Source: Salinicoccus hispanicus
GTDB taxonomy: Bacteria > Bacillota > Bacilli > Staphylococcales > Salinicoccaceae
Direction of reading: 5' to 3'
DNA: 64,000 bases
Assembly (NCBI RefSeq): GCF_009831115.1
Contig: NZ_WUUK01000003.1
Coordinates: forward strand, 416,328 to 480,327
Each line of letters begins with the position of its first letter. Within the stretch, counting starts at the first letter, position 1. The notes beneath the pieces were generated by a model. It ran no database searches. It was given only the letters and a program-made list of their open reading frames with translations, and had not been told where the DNA came from. A program made the position numbers and the translations under genes. This document shows positions 15,084-23,958 of the stretch, in pieces.

Positions 15084-16394
15084 TTAAATAATACCCATTA
15101 GGAATGCAGCACCCATCGCTATCAGGCTGAATCCCCACACCCAGAAGAAGGCGTATCGGATGTAGCGGCCCATCTCTATCCCCGCAAGACCTACAGCGAG
15201 CCATAGTGCTGGTGAGAATGGACTGATGAATGTGCCGATGACATTTCCGATCATTATTGCATACGCGGCACGGATACTGTCTACACCATAACTTGTAACA
15301 ATCTGCTCCACCACCGGAAGCAGTGCAAAGTAATAGGCATCCGTATTCAGAAATATTTCCATCGGTGCACCGAAGAACCCGACAATATAGTGGAGATAAG
15401 GCACCATGAAGGCCGGCAGTATATATATGATATCTTCTGCCAGTGAGTCCAGCATTCCGGTATTGCTGAGTATACCCAGGAAAGAGCCGGCTGCCAATAT
15501 GATGGCTGCCATCATCAAGGCATTGGGCGCATGTGCTTTGATGCGCTTCATCTGCAGATCAGTACTTCTGAAGTTGAGTGGCAAGGCGATGCTGACTGCA
15601 AGCATGAACACCATGCCGGCTGGAAGCACACCCCACATTAGAAAACCGACGACTACAAGTGTCAGCAGGAAGTTGAGCCAAAGCAGCCCAGGACGTTTCA
15701 ACTCTTCTGACTCGTCATCCTGAGAGACACCTATTCCGAAACTCTCCACGTTCTCTGGATTGGTCAACAGTCCTTTGCGTTTTATCCGCATCTTCTCCAA
15801 ATAGCCAAGCAATGCCCCGACCAGAATCAAGGATATTATCAGAACGCCCTGCAAGGGAATGAGCGGTTGCCATAGTTCAGATGCATCCACCCCGAGAACC
15901 GCTGCTGTACGTCCGAGCGGACCACCCCAAGGCACCATATTTATGATACTTGCACTCAGTCCGATCAGCATGACAAGAAGATAGGGGCTCATATTCAGTT
16001 TCCTATAGAGTGGCAACAGTGCCGGTATTGTAATCAGAAATGTAGATGCTCCGGAGCCATCCAGATGTGCCACAACTCCGATGACCACAGTAGCCATCGC
16101 CACAAGAATGACATTCCCCCCAGAAAGCTTCACCATGCGGTCGATCAACGGGTTGAACAATCCTACATCCTGCATGATTCCAAAAAATAGAATTGCAAAT
16201 ATGAACATGATGACAACGGATAATACAGAACTGATGCCATCATTGAAGAATTCACTGATCTCCCCGAACCCAAATCCAGCGATCAGTGCTCCGATGAATG
16301 GCACAATCACCAATGCAACAATCGGATTCAGCTTCTGTGTAATCAGAAGAACGACAATCGTCGAGATGACAAATAAACCAACTATACTGAGCAT
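15084..16394 (-). CDS. CitMHS-family citrate/metal transporter
   Basis: A 436-residue permease with about 12 hydrophobic helices, of the CitMHS family that imports citrate complexed with Mg2+ or other divalent metals. Family-like stretches include VVAHLDGSGASTFLITIPALLP and ASIINMVPWGGPLGRTAAVLG, the predicted substrate loops. The reading frame opens upstream, but the ATG at 16394 with AAGGAGT seven bases before it is chosen. Monocistronic. The upstream region carries nested inverted repeats (16492-16535), with no citrate two-component system next to it. Metal specificity is not readable. Confidence 0.88.
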   Translation of the reverse strand: MLSIVGLFVISTIVVLLITQKLNPIVALVIVPFIGALIAGFGFGEISEFFNDGISSVLSVVIMFIFAILFFGIMQDVGLFNPLIDRMVKLSGGNVILVAMATVVIGVVAHLDGSGASTFLITIPALLPLYRKLNMSPYLLVMLIGLSASIINMVPWGGPLGRTAAVLGVDASELWQPLIPLQGVLIISLILVGALLGYLEKMRIKRKGLLTNPENVESFGIGVSQDDESEELKRPGLLWLNFLLTLVVVGFLMWGVLPAGMVFMLAVSIALPLNFRSTDLQMKRIKAHAPNALMMAAIILAAGSFLGILSNTGMLDSLAEDIIYILPAFMVPYLHYIVGFFGAPMEIFLNTDAYYFALLPVVEQIVTSYGVDSIRAAYAIMIGNVIGTFISPFSPALWLAVGLAGIEMGRYIRYAFFWVWGFSLIAMGAAFLMGII

Positions 16395-16760
16395 AACCTT
16401 ACTCCTTCGTGCGTTATTCCCCTTGATGATCAAAACGACTGATCCATTTACTATAAATCGCCGTATATGTAGTAAGCGTTCACAATATTGCTTGGAATAT
16501 CCCCTTCATTCCTTGAATGTTCAATTATATTCCAAATGAATATCAAATCCAATAGATAGGAATATAAATTATTTATATTTTTTAAAAATTTTAACTTTTA
16601 GTGGAGGTCTGCAAATTTCATGGTGCTTTGAACTCTCAATTCCATGACTTTTGATGCAGGTGATCTACTGCAGTCTTGTCTTCTTTAGTACATTCTAGAC
16701 CTGACTCTATTCCTTACTTTTGCCATCGTATATAATTTGACCTATCGAGGAGGAAATAAA
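16395..16760. other. Intergenic region between divergent CitMHS and PepSY genes
   Basis: About 365 bp without a convincing gene. It contains an inverted repeat TTGGAATAT/ATATTCCAA (16492-16500, 16527-16535) enclosing TTGAATGTTCAA (16513-16524), a very AT-rich stretch (16540-16600), and a TATAAT-like element just before the PepSY gene without a clear -35. It probably holds both promoters and an operator. Confidence 0.6.
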
Positions 16761-18128
16761 TTGAAAAAATCGCACAGGAAGCGTTATGCGGCCATTTGGC
16801 GATGGCATTTTTATGCAGGGATCATCATTACACCAATACTGCTTATTCTAGCTTTTACCGGCGCAGTCTATCTCTTCAAATATGATATAGAAGCCGCCCT
16901 ATATAAAGACTACTATCAAGTTGAAGCAGTGGGAGATCCCCTTACGCCTGAAGAGCAGGTGGATATCGCCCAGAATGAAATAGATGGCAGTGTCACCCGC
17001 TACCGCCCGGGAGAAGGTCCAGAGCGTTCCGCAGAGGTTGCAATCACAACAGAAGATGGGACATCCTACACAGTCTTCGTCGATCCGTATGATGGCACAG
17101 CACTGGGTGTCTTGAATGATGACAGGCGTGTCATGGATATCATTGAAAAGGTCCATGGTGAACTCATGGCAGGCACAGTCGGTGATAGGCTTGTGGAACT
17201 TGTCGCCTGCTGGACAATCATCATGATCATTACAGGAATCTATCTCTGGTTCCCAAGAAAGGCCAAGGATTTCCGAGGTATACTGATTCCCCGACTGAAA
17301 CAGGGAACAAAGATATTGATACGCGATCTGCATGCCGTGACCGGTTTCTGGTGGTCAGGCGGGTTGATATTCTTCCTCCTGACGGGCTTGCTCTGGACCG
17401 GATTCTGGGGAAACGGTGTACAGAACATCACGACCATGAGCGGGGCTGGCTATCCACCATCCATCTGGATAGGCCCCGCTCCGGAATCCGACGTTAAAAC
17501 CGAAGAAGTGGCAGATGTCTCCTGGGCAGCAGAAAACCTGCCCGCACCAACATCAGAAATACTGTCCGGACGCCTTCCTGTTTCAATCAACGATGTTGTC
17601 AACAGAGCTCAGGAAATTGAAGTTCACCCAACATACGATGTCTTCTATCCAGCAAGTGAAGAAGGTGTATTCACCTTGTCCACCTTCCCGGATCAGGCAC
17701 AGGATGAGGCGACCGTCCATATCGACCAGTACAGTGGCATTACACTTGCAGACTACCGTTTTGTGGACTACGGCATTCTCGGAAAAATAATGGCTCTTGG
17801 GATCACCATCCATAAAGGACTACAGTTTGGACTGATCAACCAGCTGTTCGGTCTCGCCATCTGCCTGGGACTCATCGCCATGATCATCACCGGGTTCTGG
17901 ATGTGGCTGAGAAGGAAACCGAAGGACAGTACAGGTGCACCTGCATCCGACAGGCTGATCAACCATAAAGTGCCGTTCTTTATCCTGATTGTTCTGTCCC
18001 TGATCTTCCCGCTTGTCGGCCTTTCCTTGATTGCAGTGTTCCTGATCGACCTGCTCATTTTGCAGAGAATTCCAAAGGTCAGGAAATGGCTGAATGTCAA
18101 AGAAAATCGGAGGTCCGATGATGTATAG
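16761..18128 (+). CDS. PepSY-domain transmembrane protein
   Basis: A 455-residue protein of the PepSY-associated TM family. TM1 at about residues 15-38 follows RWHFYAG; further helices are near LVACWTIIMIITGIYLWF, DLHAVTGFWWSGGLIFFLLTG, IHKGLQFGLINQLFGLA and the C-terminal hydrophobic end. External PepSY-like segments lie between TM1 and TM2 and around residues 290-345. Conserved histidines in the helices (RWH, VHGE, DLHAV, IHKG) could bind haem, as suggested for related ferric-reductase-like proteins; this is inference. Start is TTG with GAGGAGG seven bases upstream. It overlaps the FixH-like lipoprotein gene by 8 bp. Confidence 0.85.
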   Translation: MKKSHRKRYAAIWRWHFYAGIIITPILLILAFTGAVYLFKYDIEAALYKDYYQVEAVGDPLTPEEQVDIAQNEIDGSVTRYRPGEGPERSAEVAITTEDGTSYTVFVDPYDGTALGVLNDDRRVMDIIEKVHGELMAGTVGDRLVELVACWTIIMIITGIYLWFPRKAKDFRGILIPRLKQGTKILIRDLHAVTGFWWSGGLIFFLLTGLLWTGFWGNGVQNITTMSGAGYPPSIWIGPAPESDVKTEEVADVSWAAENLPAPTSEILSGRLPVSINDVVNRAQEIEVHPTYDVFYPASEEGVFTLSTFPDQAQDEATVHIDQYSGITLADYRFVDYGILGKIMALGITIHKGLQFGLINQLFGLAICLGLIAMIITGFWMWLRRKPKDSTGAPASDRLINHKVPFFILIVLSLIFPLVGLSLIAVFLIDLLILQRIPKVRKWLNVKENRRSDDV

Positions 18129-18585
18129 GCTATTGATCTTAATATTGGCCGCGACCCTCCTTTCCGCCTGTGGCAGTATAGACAGTGAGACGCATGGTAT
18201 ATATACAGAGATTCCTGACATCTCGATTATTATGGATACTCAAGGGATTTCTGACGTCAAAGAAGCACAGCCACTCTTCATTGAAGTCAGTGAAAATGAC
18301 ACATTGGTCGATGACGCAGAAATCAGCTTGGAAGTATGGCGTGCCGTTGAAGAGATTTCGGCATCTGAAGTTTACACTGTTTCCCAAAGGGACGACGGTT
18401 TATATGAAGCAAACGTCGATATCGATGTTCCAGGTCTATATTTTGCCAAAGCCATTGTTTCAGCAGGCAATGTAGAAGCGACGCCTTTGCAGTACTTTAT
18501 AGTCGGACAGCTCAATCCGCAGGAACATGAGCTGCTCAATGAAATTCTCCCTGGTGATAATGAACATACAGGCGGCCACCATTAG
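18121..18585 (+). CDS. FixH/YtkA-like lipoprotein
   Basis: A 154-residue lipoprotein: signal helix ending in lipobox LSAC (LLSACGS), then one beta-rich domain (about residues 30-135) of the FixH/YtkA type, and a histidine-bearing end (EHTGGHH). ATG at 18121, with GGAGG seven bases upstream, is chosen over the ATG at 18118. It overlaps the PepSY gene, indicating a two-gene operon working at the membrane. Histidines at the terminus suggest metal contact. Such proteins often accompany copper or cytochrome-oxidase functions; the exact role here is unknown. Confidence 0.78.
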   Translation: MYRLLILILAATLLSACGSIDSETHGIYTEIPDISIIMDTQGISDVKEAQPLFIEVSENDTLVDDAEISLEVWRAVEEISASEVYTVSQRDDGLYEANVDIDVPGLYFAKAIVSAGNVEATPLQYFIVGQLNPQEHELLNEILPGDNEHTGGHH

Positions 18586-18605
18586 TGAAGTTTTCCAAAG
18601 AAATT

Positions 18606-18656
18606 AAAATGGTTTTTCACCCTTCCGCAAAGAAGAGTGAAAAACCATTTTTTATT
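18606..18656. terminator. Bidirectional terminator
   Basis: A 15-bp stem (18606-18620 with 18637-18651) with additional inner pairs and T-rich flank TTTTTTATT. It lies between the convergent FixH-like and racemase genes. Confidence 0.88.
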
Positions 18657-19344
18657 CTGTTAGAGCCGTATTTACTGCCTCGACTGCATGGATATATGCA
18701 GTATCAAAGAGTGGCACGGTTGAATCTTCAGGTTTAATCAACAGGCCGATTTCAGTACATCCGAGTATGATTCCTTCGGCACCGGCTTCGATCAGATTTT
18801 CAATCACCTGCCTATAATATTCTCTGGATGGCTGCAAAATTTTTCCCATGCACAGTTCTTCAAATATGATCTCGTTGATGACTCCACGCTCTTTTTCCGG
18901 AGGTATGATTACATTGATATCATTTGATGCAAGTCGCTGTTTGTAGAAATCCTGTTCCATGGTATAGCGCGTTCCAAGCAGACCCACTGATGTCATTCTT
19001 TGGGCTTTGATCTGTGTCGCCGTAGTATCTGCAATATGGAGCACAGGAATATCTATTCTCGATTCGATATCATCTATGACCTTATGCATCGTATTGGTGC
19101 AGATGACAATAAATTCGGCACCACCCCGCTCAAGAGACTCTGCTGCATCTGCCAGTATTTGGCCCGCCTTTTGCCATTCACCAGCTGCCTGGCATCGCTC
19201 AATCTCTTCGAAGTCCACACTATAAAGTAGACTTCTGGCTGAATGCAGACCACCCAGACGATCCCTGACTTCCTCATTGATAAGTCGATAATATTCTGCA
19301 GACGATTCCCAGCTCATTCCACCAATCAGACCGATTACTTTCAT
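18652..19344 (-). CDS. Aspartate/glutamate racemase family protein
   Basis: A 230-residue cofactor-independent racemase. The two catalytic cysteines are in ICTNTMH (Cys82) and ILGCTEIG (Cys196), and the N-terminus [15 protein letters not shown] is typical of aspartate racemases that act on L-Asp. ATG at 19344 follows GGAGG by six bases. Product could be D-aspartate, but Asp/Glu/hydantoin racemases are hard to separate by sequence. It lies directly downstream of the MutS-like gene on the same strand, about 60 bp apart; no functional link is obvious. Confidence 0.88.
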   Translation of the reverse strand: MKVIGLIGGMSWESSAEYYRLINEEVRDRLGGLHSARSLLYSVDFEEIERCQAAGEWQKAGQILADAAESLERGGAEFIVICTNTMHKVIDDIESRIDIPVLHIADTTATQIKAQRMTSVGLLGTRYTMEQDFYKQRLASNDINVIIPPEKERGVINEIIFEELCMGKILQPSREYYRQVIENLIEAGAEGIILGCTEIGLLIKPEDSTVPLFDTAYIHAVEAVNTALTE

Positions 19345-19404
19345 CACTTACCTCCATGAATAATTATTATATCGAAGCCGATACTTGCTGTTGCTGCTTT
19401 GCCA

Positions 19405-21021
19405 TTACTCAATCTTACGCTTTGCTTCCTCATATACCTCGTCCGGAAATTCATAGAGTCTGAGCAGTTCGATGGCGTTTGATGTGGAAGCAACGCCTTT
19501 TCGCAGTTTGTAGTCGAAGTAGATGTCATCACCTTCCAGATGCTCTCTGAAGTGGTAGAATACATATTTATCTTTCAGCAGATCAGTCAGTTCCATGTCA
19601 TGGGTGGCCGCAATAACGAAGACATTCCCTCTTCTATTCAAGTAGCGCAGTACCGTCTCGGCTGCAGCGACTCTTTCTATCGTATTAGTACCTTTGAAGA
19701 TCTCGTCTATGATGCAGTAGACATTCCCTTCAAAATCCTCCACTTCCTCCATGATACGCTTCAATGACTTTATTTCACTGATGAAGTAGCTATCTCCTTC
19801 GATGACGCTGTCTGTAATATCCATGGAAGAGATCACCTTACCACGTCTGTACTTGAACATTGTACTGGTCGATGTATTGAGTCCATTGCTCATGATGACA
19901 TTGAGCCCCAGCGCCTTCATGAAGGTTGATTTCCCTGCAGCATTCGACCCTGTCAGCAAAATATCAGTGTCATAATCAAGATCGTTTTCCACCGGCTCTG
20001 TCAATAATGGATGATAGAGGCCTTCAGTCTGGATGGAGGATGTCTCCGCCACTTCCGGAGTGGTGAAGTAAGGCAAGGTCTCCCGCCACAATGCGACACT
20101 ATAGTTCACATCCATTTCGGCCAGATAGCGCCAGCTTTCTCCATATAATGTGTGGTTCCTGCTCAATGACCTGATGACCAGATGGTAGAGATGATAATCC
20201 AGAAGAAAAGCTGATTTCAGTCCAATGAACAGCTGGAGTCCTATATTCATTTCACCAGCGTTGTCGTCTGTTACTGAGAGCGGACTGATGAATGACAACC
20301 GCTTCAATCCTTTGCGATTATACCTGGAATTGATTTTCCCAGCTGCAATGATGATATTGATGGCGTGAAAGATATCCGGATAGTCGAATCCGGTCGAAGA
20401 TTTATGCTTCTGTGATATGTAAAGATTGGCACCCAGTCCGCTGAGCACCGTCACAATCGACAGAAGTGGATGGATGAAGAACATGAACACACCGATGATG
20501 GGAAGTAGTGACAGCAGAATGAATAATGGATTATATTCCATCCTCGGTCTGAATGCGTACATGAACTTGCTTGTATCGGAGTTCCTCGACTTGCCCAATT
20601 TCGCCAGCTGATATGAAATACGCTCCCGGAACTCGCGGTCCTCTGTTATTTTATCAATCAGATCTTCATCAATGATGCTACTTTCAGTGGCATTTCTGAG
20701 TGAAGCGTACAGCAGTTCATCACCAATTGTCGTAAATGTGAAATTGCTTTTCGGTAACAGTTGACCGACATCGAGATCACTCCATGTCTGGTCATCCACG
20801 ATGTTCCTGTCCTCCGTATCTTCATTTTCCATGATGTTGACGAAGTAGTTATGGTAATGGACGTAAGGATTATTGTTGTCCGATAAAGCCCGCTTCCTAT
20901 CCCATAACGTCTTGATCGCCTGCCTAGTTTTATAATTCTCGTAAATGCCAATGCCGACGGACAGCAGAAAAGTCAGCGCAATGACAATCAGAATCAAATA
21001 TAGCGTCTGAATGAAAATCAC
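19405..21021 (-). CDS. Membrane-anchored MutS-like ATPase
   Basis: A 538-residue protein with a C-terminal MutS domain V ATPase: Walker A TGSNAAGKST (357-366), Walker B CIIDEIFKGTN (436-446), and ATHD (473-475 region). Unlike MutS/MutS2 it has no mismatch-binding or Smr domain. It has an N-terminal helix (about 5-27) and a second hydrophobic hairpin (about 164-203), so it should sit in the membrane with the ATPase in the cytosol. Matches the poorly studied Firmicutes 'MutS-related protein' group. Start is GTG at 21021 with only a weak ribosome-binding site, so the exact N-terminus is uncertain. Confidence 0.88.
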   Translation of the reverse strand: MIFIQTLYLILIVIALTFLLSVGIGIYENYKTRQAIKTLWDRKRALSDNNNPYVHYHNYFVNIMENEDTEDRNIVDDQTWSDLDVGQLLPKSNFTFTTIGDELLYASLRNATESSIIDEDLIDKITEDREFRERISYQLAKLGKSRNSDTSKFMYAFRPRMEYNPLFILLSLLPIIGVFMFFIHPLLSIVTVLSGLGANLYISQKHKSSTGFDYPDIFHAINIIIAAGKINSRYNRKGLKRLSFISPLSVTDDNAGEMNIGLQLFIGLKSAFLLDYHLYHLVIRSLSRNHTLYGESWRYLAEMDVNYSVALWRETLPYFTTPEVAETSSIQTEGLYHPLLTEPVENDLDYDTDILLTGSNAAGKSTFMKALGLNVIMSNGLNTSTSTMFKYRRGKVISSMDITDSVIEGDSYFISEIKSLKRIMEEVEDFEGNVYCIIDEIFKGTNTIERVAAAETVLRYLNRRGNVFVIAATHDMELTDLLKDKYVFYHFREHLEGDDIYFDYKLRKGVASTSNAIELLRLYEFPDEVYEEAKRKIE

Positions 21022-21111
21022 CCGTTCTTATAAAATTATGTATACATGAATATTATACAGAAGTTGGAAGGTTACATCTAAAAGAAACTTCTGCAAAGAG
21101 AAATGGATAAG

Positions 21112-21140
21112 TAAAACCCTCCTCCATTATTTGGAGGAGG
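21112..21140 (-). terminator. Terminator of PadR/HAAS (second) operon
   Basis: CCTCCTCCA (21118-21126) pairs with TGGAGGAGG (21132-21140) around a 5-nt loop. On the minus strand it is followed by GTTTTAC. Confidence 0.75.
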
Positions 21141-21148
21141 AGACTGTA

Positions 21149-21922
21149 TTATGTTTCACTCTTCTTATCTTCTTTTCGGTTCATATAAAGCAATATACCT
21201 GTGATAGTTAAATTGACCAGAATCAGAATGATTCCTGAAATGAGTAGATAATCGTCACTCATCGGAGAAGCGCCATCGGTAGCAAACCTGGCTATAAGTT
21301 CGGGGGCAGATAATAAGAGCAGCAGTACTGCAAAAAACCATCTTTTCATAAACAACGTAATGAGCAGGAAAACACCGAGGAGGGATAGACCGATGATAAA
21401 GTTCAGATACGGGGTACCTTCATAAAAGACGAGTCCTGGGTACGAACGAATGATAAACTGACCACCGACCATCCCAGCAAAAATAAGTACTCCGTAGGAG
21501 ACAGTATACACATATGTTCTTCTACTATCCCCATACTTCACTATCATTTCTTTCATCACATAGAGTGATCCGTACCCCATGAACAGAATCACAAGAAGAT
21601 AATATATGATTAATGAAGTCGACAGCTCAAACTGGCCGCTGAGCAGGCTCGGTATAGTAAATAATCCGAATATATAGAAGATGAGCTGTACGCCTTTCTT
21701 CTTAATGCCAGGCTCCAATGAAAGTTCCTCTGATATCGATCTGATATATGATTTCACAGAACCGCCAGTAACACTATCGACACTTTTGCCGCGCGCTTCC
21801 GCTTCAGTCAGATGATCGCGAAGTTCTTCTTCCAGCTCTTCAACCTCAGTATCGCTTTTTCCACGAGCCATCAGTTCGATCCTCAGACTCAAAAGAAATT
21901 TTTCCGACTTTTTACTCAGCAT
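21149..21922 (-). CDS. HAAS-domain membrane protein (second PadR partner)
   Basis: A 257-residue protein: N-terminal helical HAAS-like domain (about residues 5-75, with VEELEEELRDHLTEAEARGKS) followed by about six hydrophobic helices and a charged tail NRKEDKKSET. ATG at 21922 with GAGGAG eight bases upstream is preferred to a GTG at 21931. It overlaps the upstream padR by 11 bp, showing translational coupling. Same architecture as the pair at 13827-14982, but sequence similarity between the two membrane proteins is low by eye. Confidence 0.85.
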   Translation of the reverse strand: MLSKKSEKFLLSLRIELMARGKSDTEVEELEEELRDHLTEAEARGKSVDSVTGGSVKSYIRSISEELSLEPGIKKKGVQLIFYIFGLFTIPSLLSGQFELSTSLIIYYLLVILFMGYGSLYVMKEMIVKYGDSRRTYVYTVSYGVLIFAGMVGGQFIIRSYPGLVFYEGTPYLNFIIGLSLLGVFLLITLFMKRWFFAVLLLLLSAPELIARFATDGASPMSDDYLLISGIILILVNLTITGILLYMNRKEDKKSET

Positions 21923-22250
21923 CTTCAACACTCCTCATCAGATTATTCATTCCACGATTAAGATAAGTCCACTTGTTCCGAAAAATCTCCAGTTCCTCAA
22001 GGCCACTTCCAGTAATGGAATAGTACTTTCTTTTTGGTCCGCCTGTATCCGACTTTTTCATCTGTGTACTTACATATCCCTTCTTGCCCAGCCTCAGGAG
22101 TACCGGATATATGCTGCCATCACTGATTTCTGGAAAGTCCTTCTCCTTCAGCTTTTCCAGAATTTCATAGCCGTACGTCTCTCCCTGGGCAATCAGGCCG
22201 AGTATGGCCCCATCAAGCAATCCTTTCATCATCTGGTTCGATACTGTCAT
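21912..22250 (-). CDS. PadR-family transcriptional regulator (second copy)
   Basis: A 112-residue winged-helix regulator: MMKGLLDGAILGLIAQGETYGYEI, wing SDGSIYPVLLRLGKKGYV and basic GGPKRKYYSIT, then a dimerisation helix. Strong Shine-Dalgarno GGGAGG. Transcribed with the HAAS protein downstream from a near-consensus SigA promoter bearing two direct repeats (22274-22302), probably its operator. Related in sequence to the PadR at 13827 but not a recent duplicate. Confidence 0.92.
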   Translation of the reverse strand: MTVSNQMMKGLLDGAILGLIAQGETYGYEILEKLKEKDFPEISDGSIYPVLLRLGKKGYVSTQMKKSDTGGPKRKYYSITGSGLEELEIFRNKWTYLNRGMNNLMRSVEDAE

Positions 22251-22273
22251 AAGCTTCCTCCCAGCAACTATCT

Positions 22274-22310
22274 TATAATGTACTATAGTTTAATATAATG
22301 TAGATGTCAA
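22274..22310 (-). promoter_or_regulatory. Promoter with direct-repeat operator for second PadR operon
   Basis: Minus-strand TTGACA (22305-22310), 17 bp, TATAGT (22282-22287). TACATTATA occurs twice on the minus strand, at 22294-22302 in the spacer and 22274-22282 over the -10 edge, exactly 20 bp apart (about two helical turns). Confidence 0.75.
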
Positions 22311-22421
22311 CTACCTTATATAAAAAGGGAGTTCTTTCCGTCTATTCATTGATCATACGAATATTTATTGGCATAAAGGGAAAAAGAGAACAGATACTTA
22401 ATATAAATGGGGGAAGTCAAT

Positions 22422-23330
22422 ATGAAAAAACGTGAAGGACTGACCGTAGTCATCGCCGGCGCATCAAGCGGATTTGGTAAGGAAACCGCTAAGCAGCTTG
22501 CTCAGGAAGGTGCCAATGTTGTCATCGGAGCCCGTCGTGCCCATCTGATTGAGGAACTTGCCGACCAGCTGGGAGAATCGGCCATCGGCGTAACTATGGA
22601 TATCAGCAAGGAGGAAGATGTCAAAAAGCTTCATGACGCTGCAGTGGATAATTTCGGAGATATAGATGTGTGGATCAATATGGCTGGTGTCGGATTAATT
22701 GGTTCCTATACTGAAATACCTGTCGAAGATATGAAGCGCATGCTTGATATCAACGTGCTGGGTACAATGATCGGCAGCCAGTTTGCACTGAAACACTTCA
22801 GACAGCAGAAGAAGGGCACTCTCATCAATATCGGCTCGGTTGCTGCCAAAGTACCATTTCCATACTACACGAGCTACAGTGCAAGCAAATACGCTGTATC
22901 ATCACTGAGCTACGCGTTGCAGCGCGAAATGGAGGCGGATGGCTATGATGACATCCACGTCTGCACTGTCCACCCTTGGGCGACAGATACACCATGGTTC
23001 GACCATTCAGGCAACTACACCGGACATCGTGCCCAGATGAAGCCAATGGATAAGCCGGAAAGTGTCATCAAAGCGATCATCGGTCTGATTGATGAACCTG
23101 AGGAGAGCGTGGAAGTTGGCATCAAGACAAAAGGTACAGGCATTTCGGAAAGTCTGGTCCCAGGGCTGACAGAGAAATTCAATGCCAACCATGTCAAAAG
23201 TGTCATTGAAGATGCACCGGAAGCACCATATACGTCAGGTAGTCTGCACGAACCGATGGAAAGCGGTACAGAAACATCTGCAGGCATGAAAGTGCGGATG
23301 AAGGCGGATAAGAAAAATAAAGATGACTGA
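22422..23330 (+). CDS. Short-chain dehydrogenase/reductase
   Basis: A 302-residue classical SDR: cofactor loop GASSGFGKE, an NMAGVG variant of the NNAG motif, and the catalytic YxxxK as YSASKYAVSS. The C-terminal 50 residues are an extra charged tail (ending KVRMKADKKNKDD). ATG at 22422 after GGGGGAAG is used; an ATG at 22407 lies ahead of that site. NADP preference is suggested by the basic GARRAH after the second strand. Substrate unknown. Single gene with its own terminator. Confidence 0.9.
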   Translation: MKKREGLTVVIAGASSGFGKETAKQLAQEGANVVIGARRAHLIEELADQLGESAIGVTMDISKEEDVKKLHDAAVDNFGDIDVWINMAGVGLIGSYTEIPVEDMKRMLDINVLGTMIGSQFALKHFRQQKKGTLINIGSVAAKVPFPYYTSYSASKYAVSSLSYALQREMEADGYDDIHVCTVHPWATDTPWFDHSGNYTGHRAQMKPMDKPESVIKAIIGLIDEPEESVEVGIKTKGTGISESLVPGLTEKFNANHVKSVIEDAPEAPYTSGSLHEPMESGTETSAGMKVRMKADKKNKDD

Positions 23331-23336
23331 TACGAA

Positions 23337-23378
23337 AAAGCTGCAAAGTCCTAATCCAGACCTTGCAGCTTTATTTTT
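23337..23378. terminator. Bidirectional terminator between SDR gene and pdxT
   Basis: AAAGCTGCAA pairs with TTGCAGCTTT, with inner GTC/GAC pairs (23337-23350 with 23359-23372), followed by ATTTTTAG. Confidence 0.87.
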
Positions 23379-23958
23379 AGACACTCATTTTCTTCGAAAT
23401 ATTTTCTTTTACCATATCCATGAAATACTTATGGAATACTAGCGAATCTGTCAGCTCCGGATGGAAAGATATGCCGAGATGGCGGTCGGAGCGTACAGCA
23501 ACGATCTTGCCATCGACTTCCGACAGTACTTGTACATCATTCCCAGCCACAGCAATATGAGGCGCCCTGATGAATACTGCGAGGGCACGCTCCTCTAAAC
23601 CTCTGACCTCGAGCTCCACTTCGAAACTGTCAACCTGTCTGCCGAATGAATTTCTTTCCACTGTAATATCAAGCTTGTTAAGATGGCCTGTTTCTTGGCC
23701 CACAACTTCTTTTGCTAGCAGGATGACACCAGCACATGTGCCGAACATCGGCAGTCCACTTGAACGCAATGCCTCTGTGAAACCGTAACGATCCATCAGC
23801 CTTCTTATGGCTGTCGACTCTCCGCCAGGCAGGATGAGTCCATCAATTTCAGATAGTGTCTCGACTTTCCTGATGAGTACAGCTTCCCCACCACATGCTT
23901 CGACCATCCGGTGGTGCTCCCGGACAGCACCCTGCAGGGCCAGTATGCCGATTTTCAT
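23377..23958 (-). CDS. pdxT: PdxT, glutaminase subunit of pyridoxal 5'-phosphate synthase
   Basis: A 193-residue class I amidotransferase. It begins [15 protein letters not shown], has [10 protein letters not shown], nucleophile FGTCAGVI and the catalytic SFHPEL dyad. It supplies ammonia to PdxS in the DXP-independent vitamin B6 pathway. Its ATG overlaps the pdxS stop codon by one base, so the two subunits are coupled. Confidence 0.97.
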   Translation of the reverse strand: MKIGILALQGAVREHHRMVEACGGEAVLIRKVETLSEIDGLILPGGESTAIRRLMDRYGFTEALRSSGLPMFGTCAGVILLAKEVVGQETGHLNKLDITVERNSFGRQVDSFEVELEVRGLEERALAVFIRAPHIAVAGNDVQVLSEVDGKIVAVRSDRHLGISFHPELTDSLVFHKYFMDMVKENISKKMSV

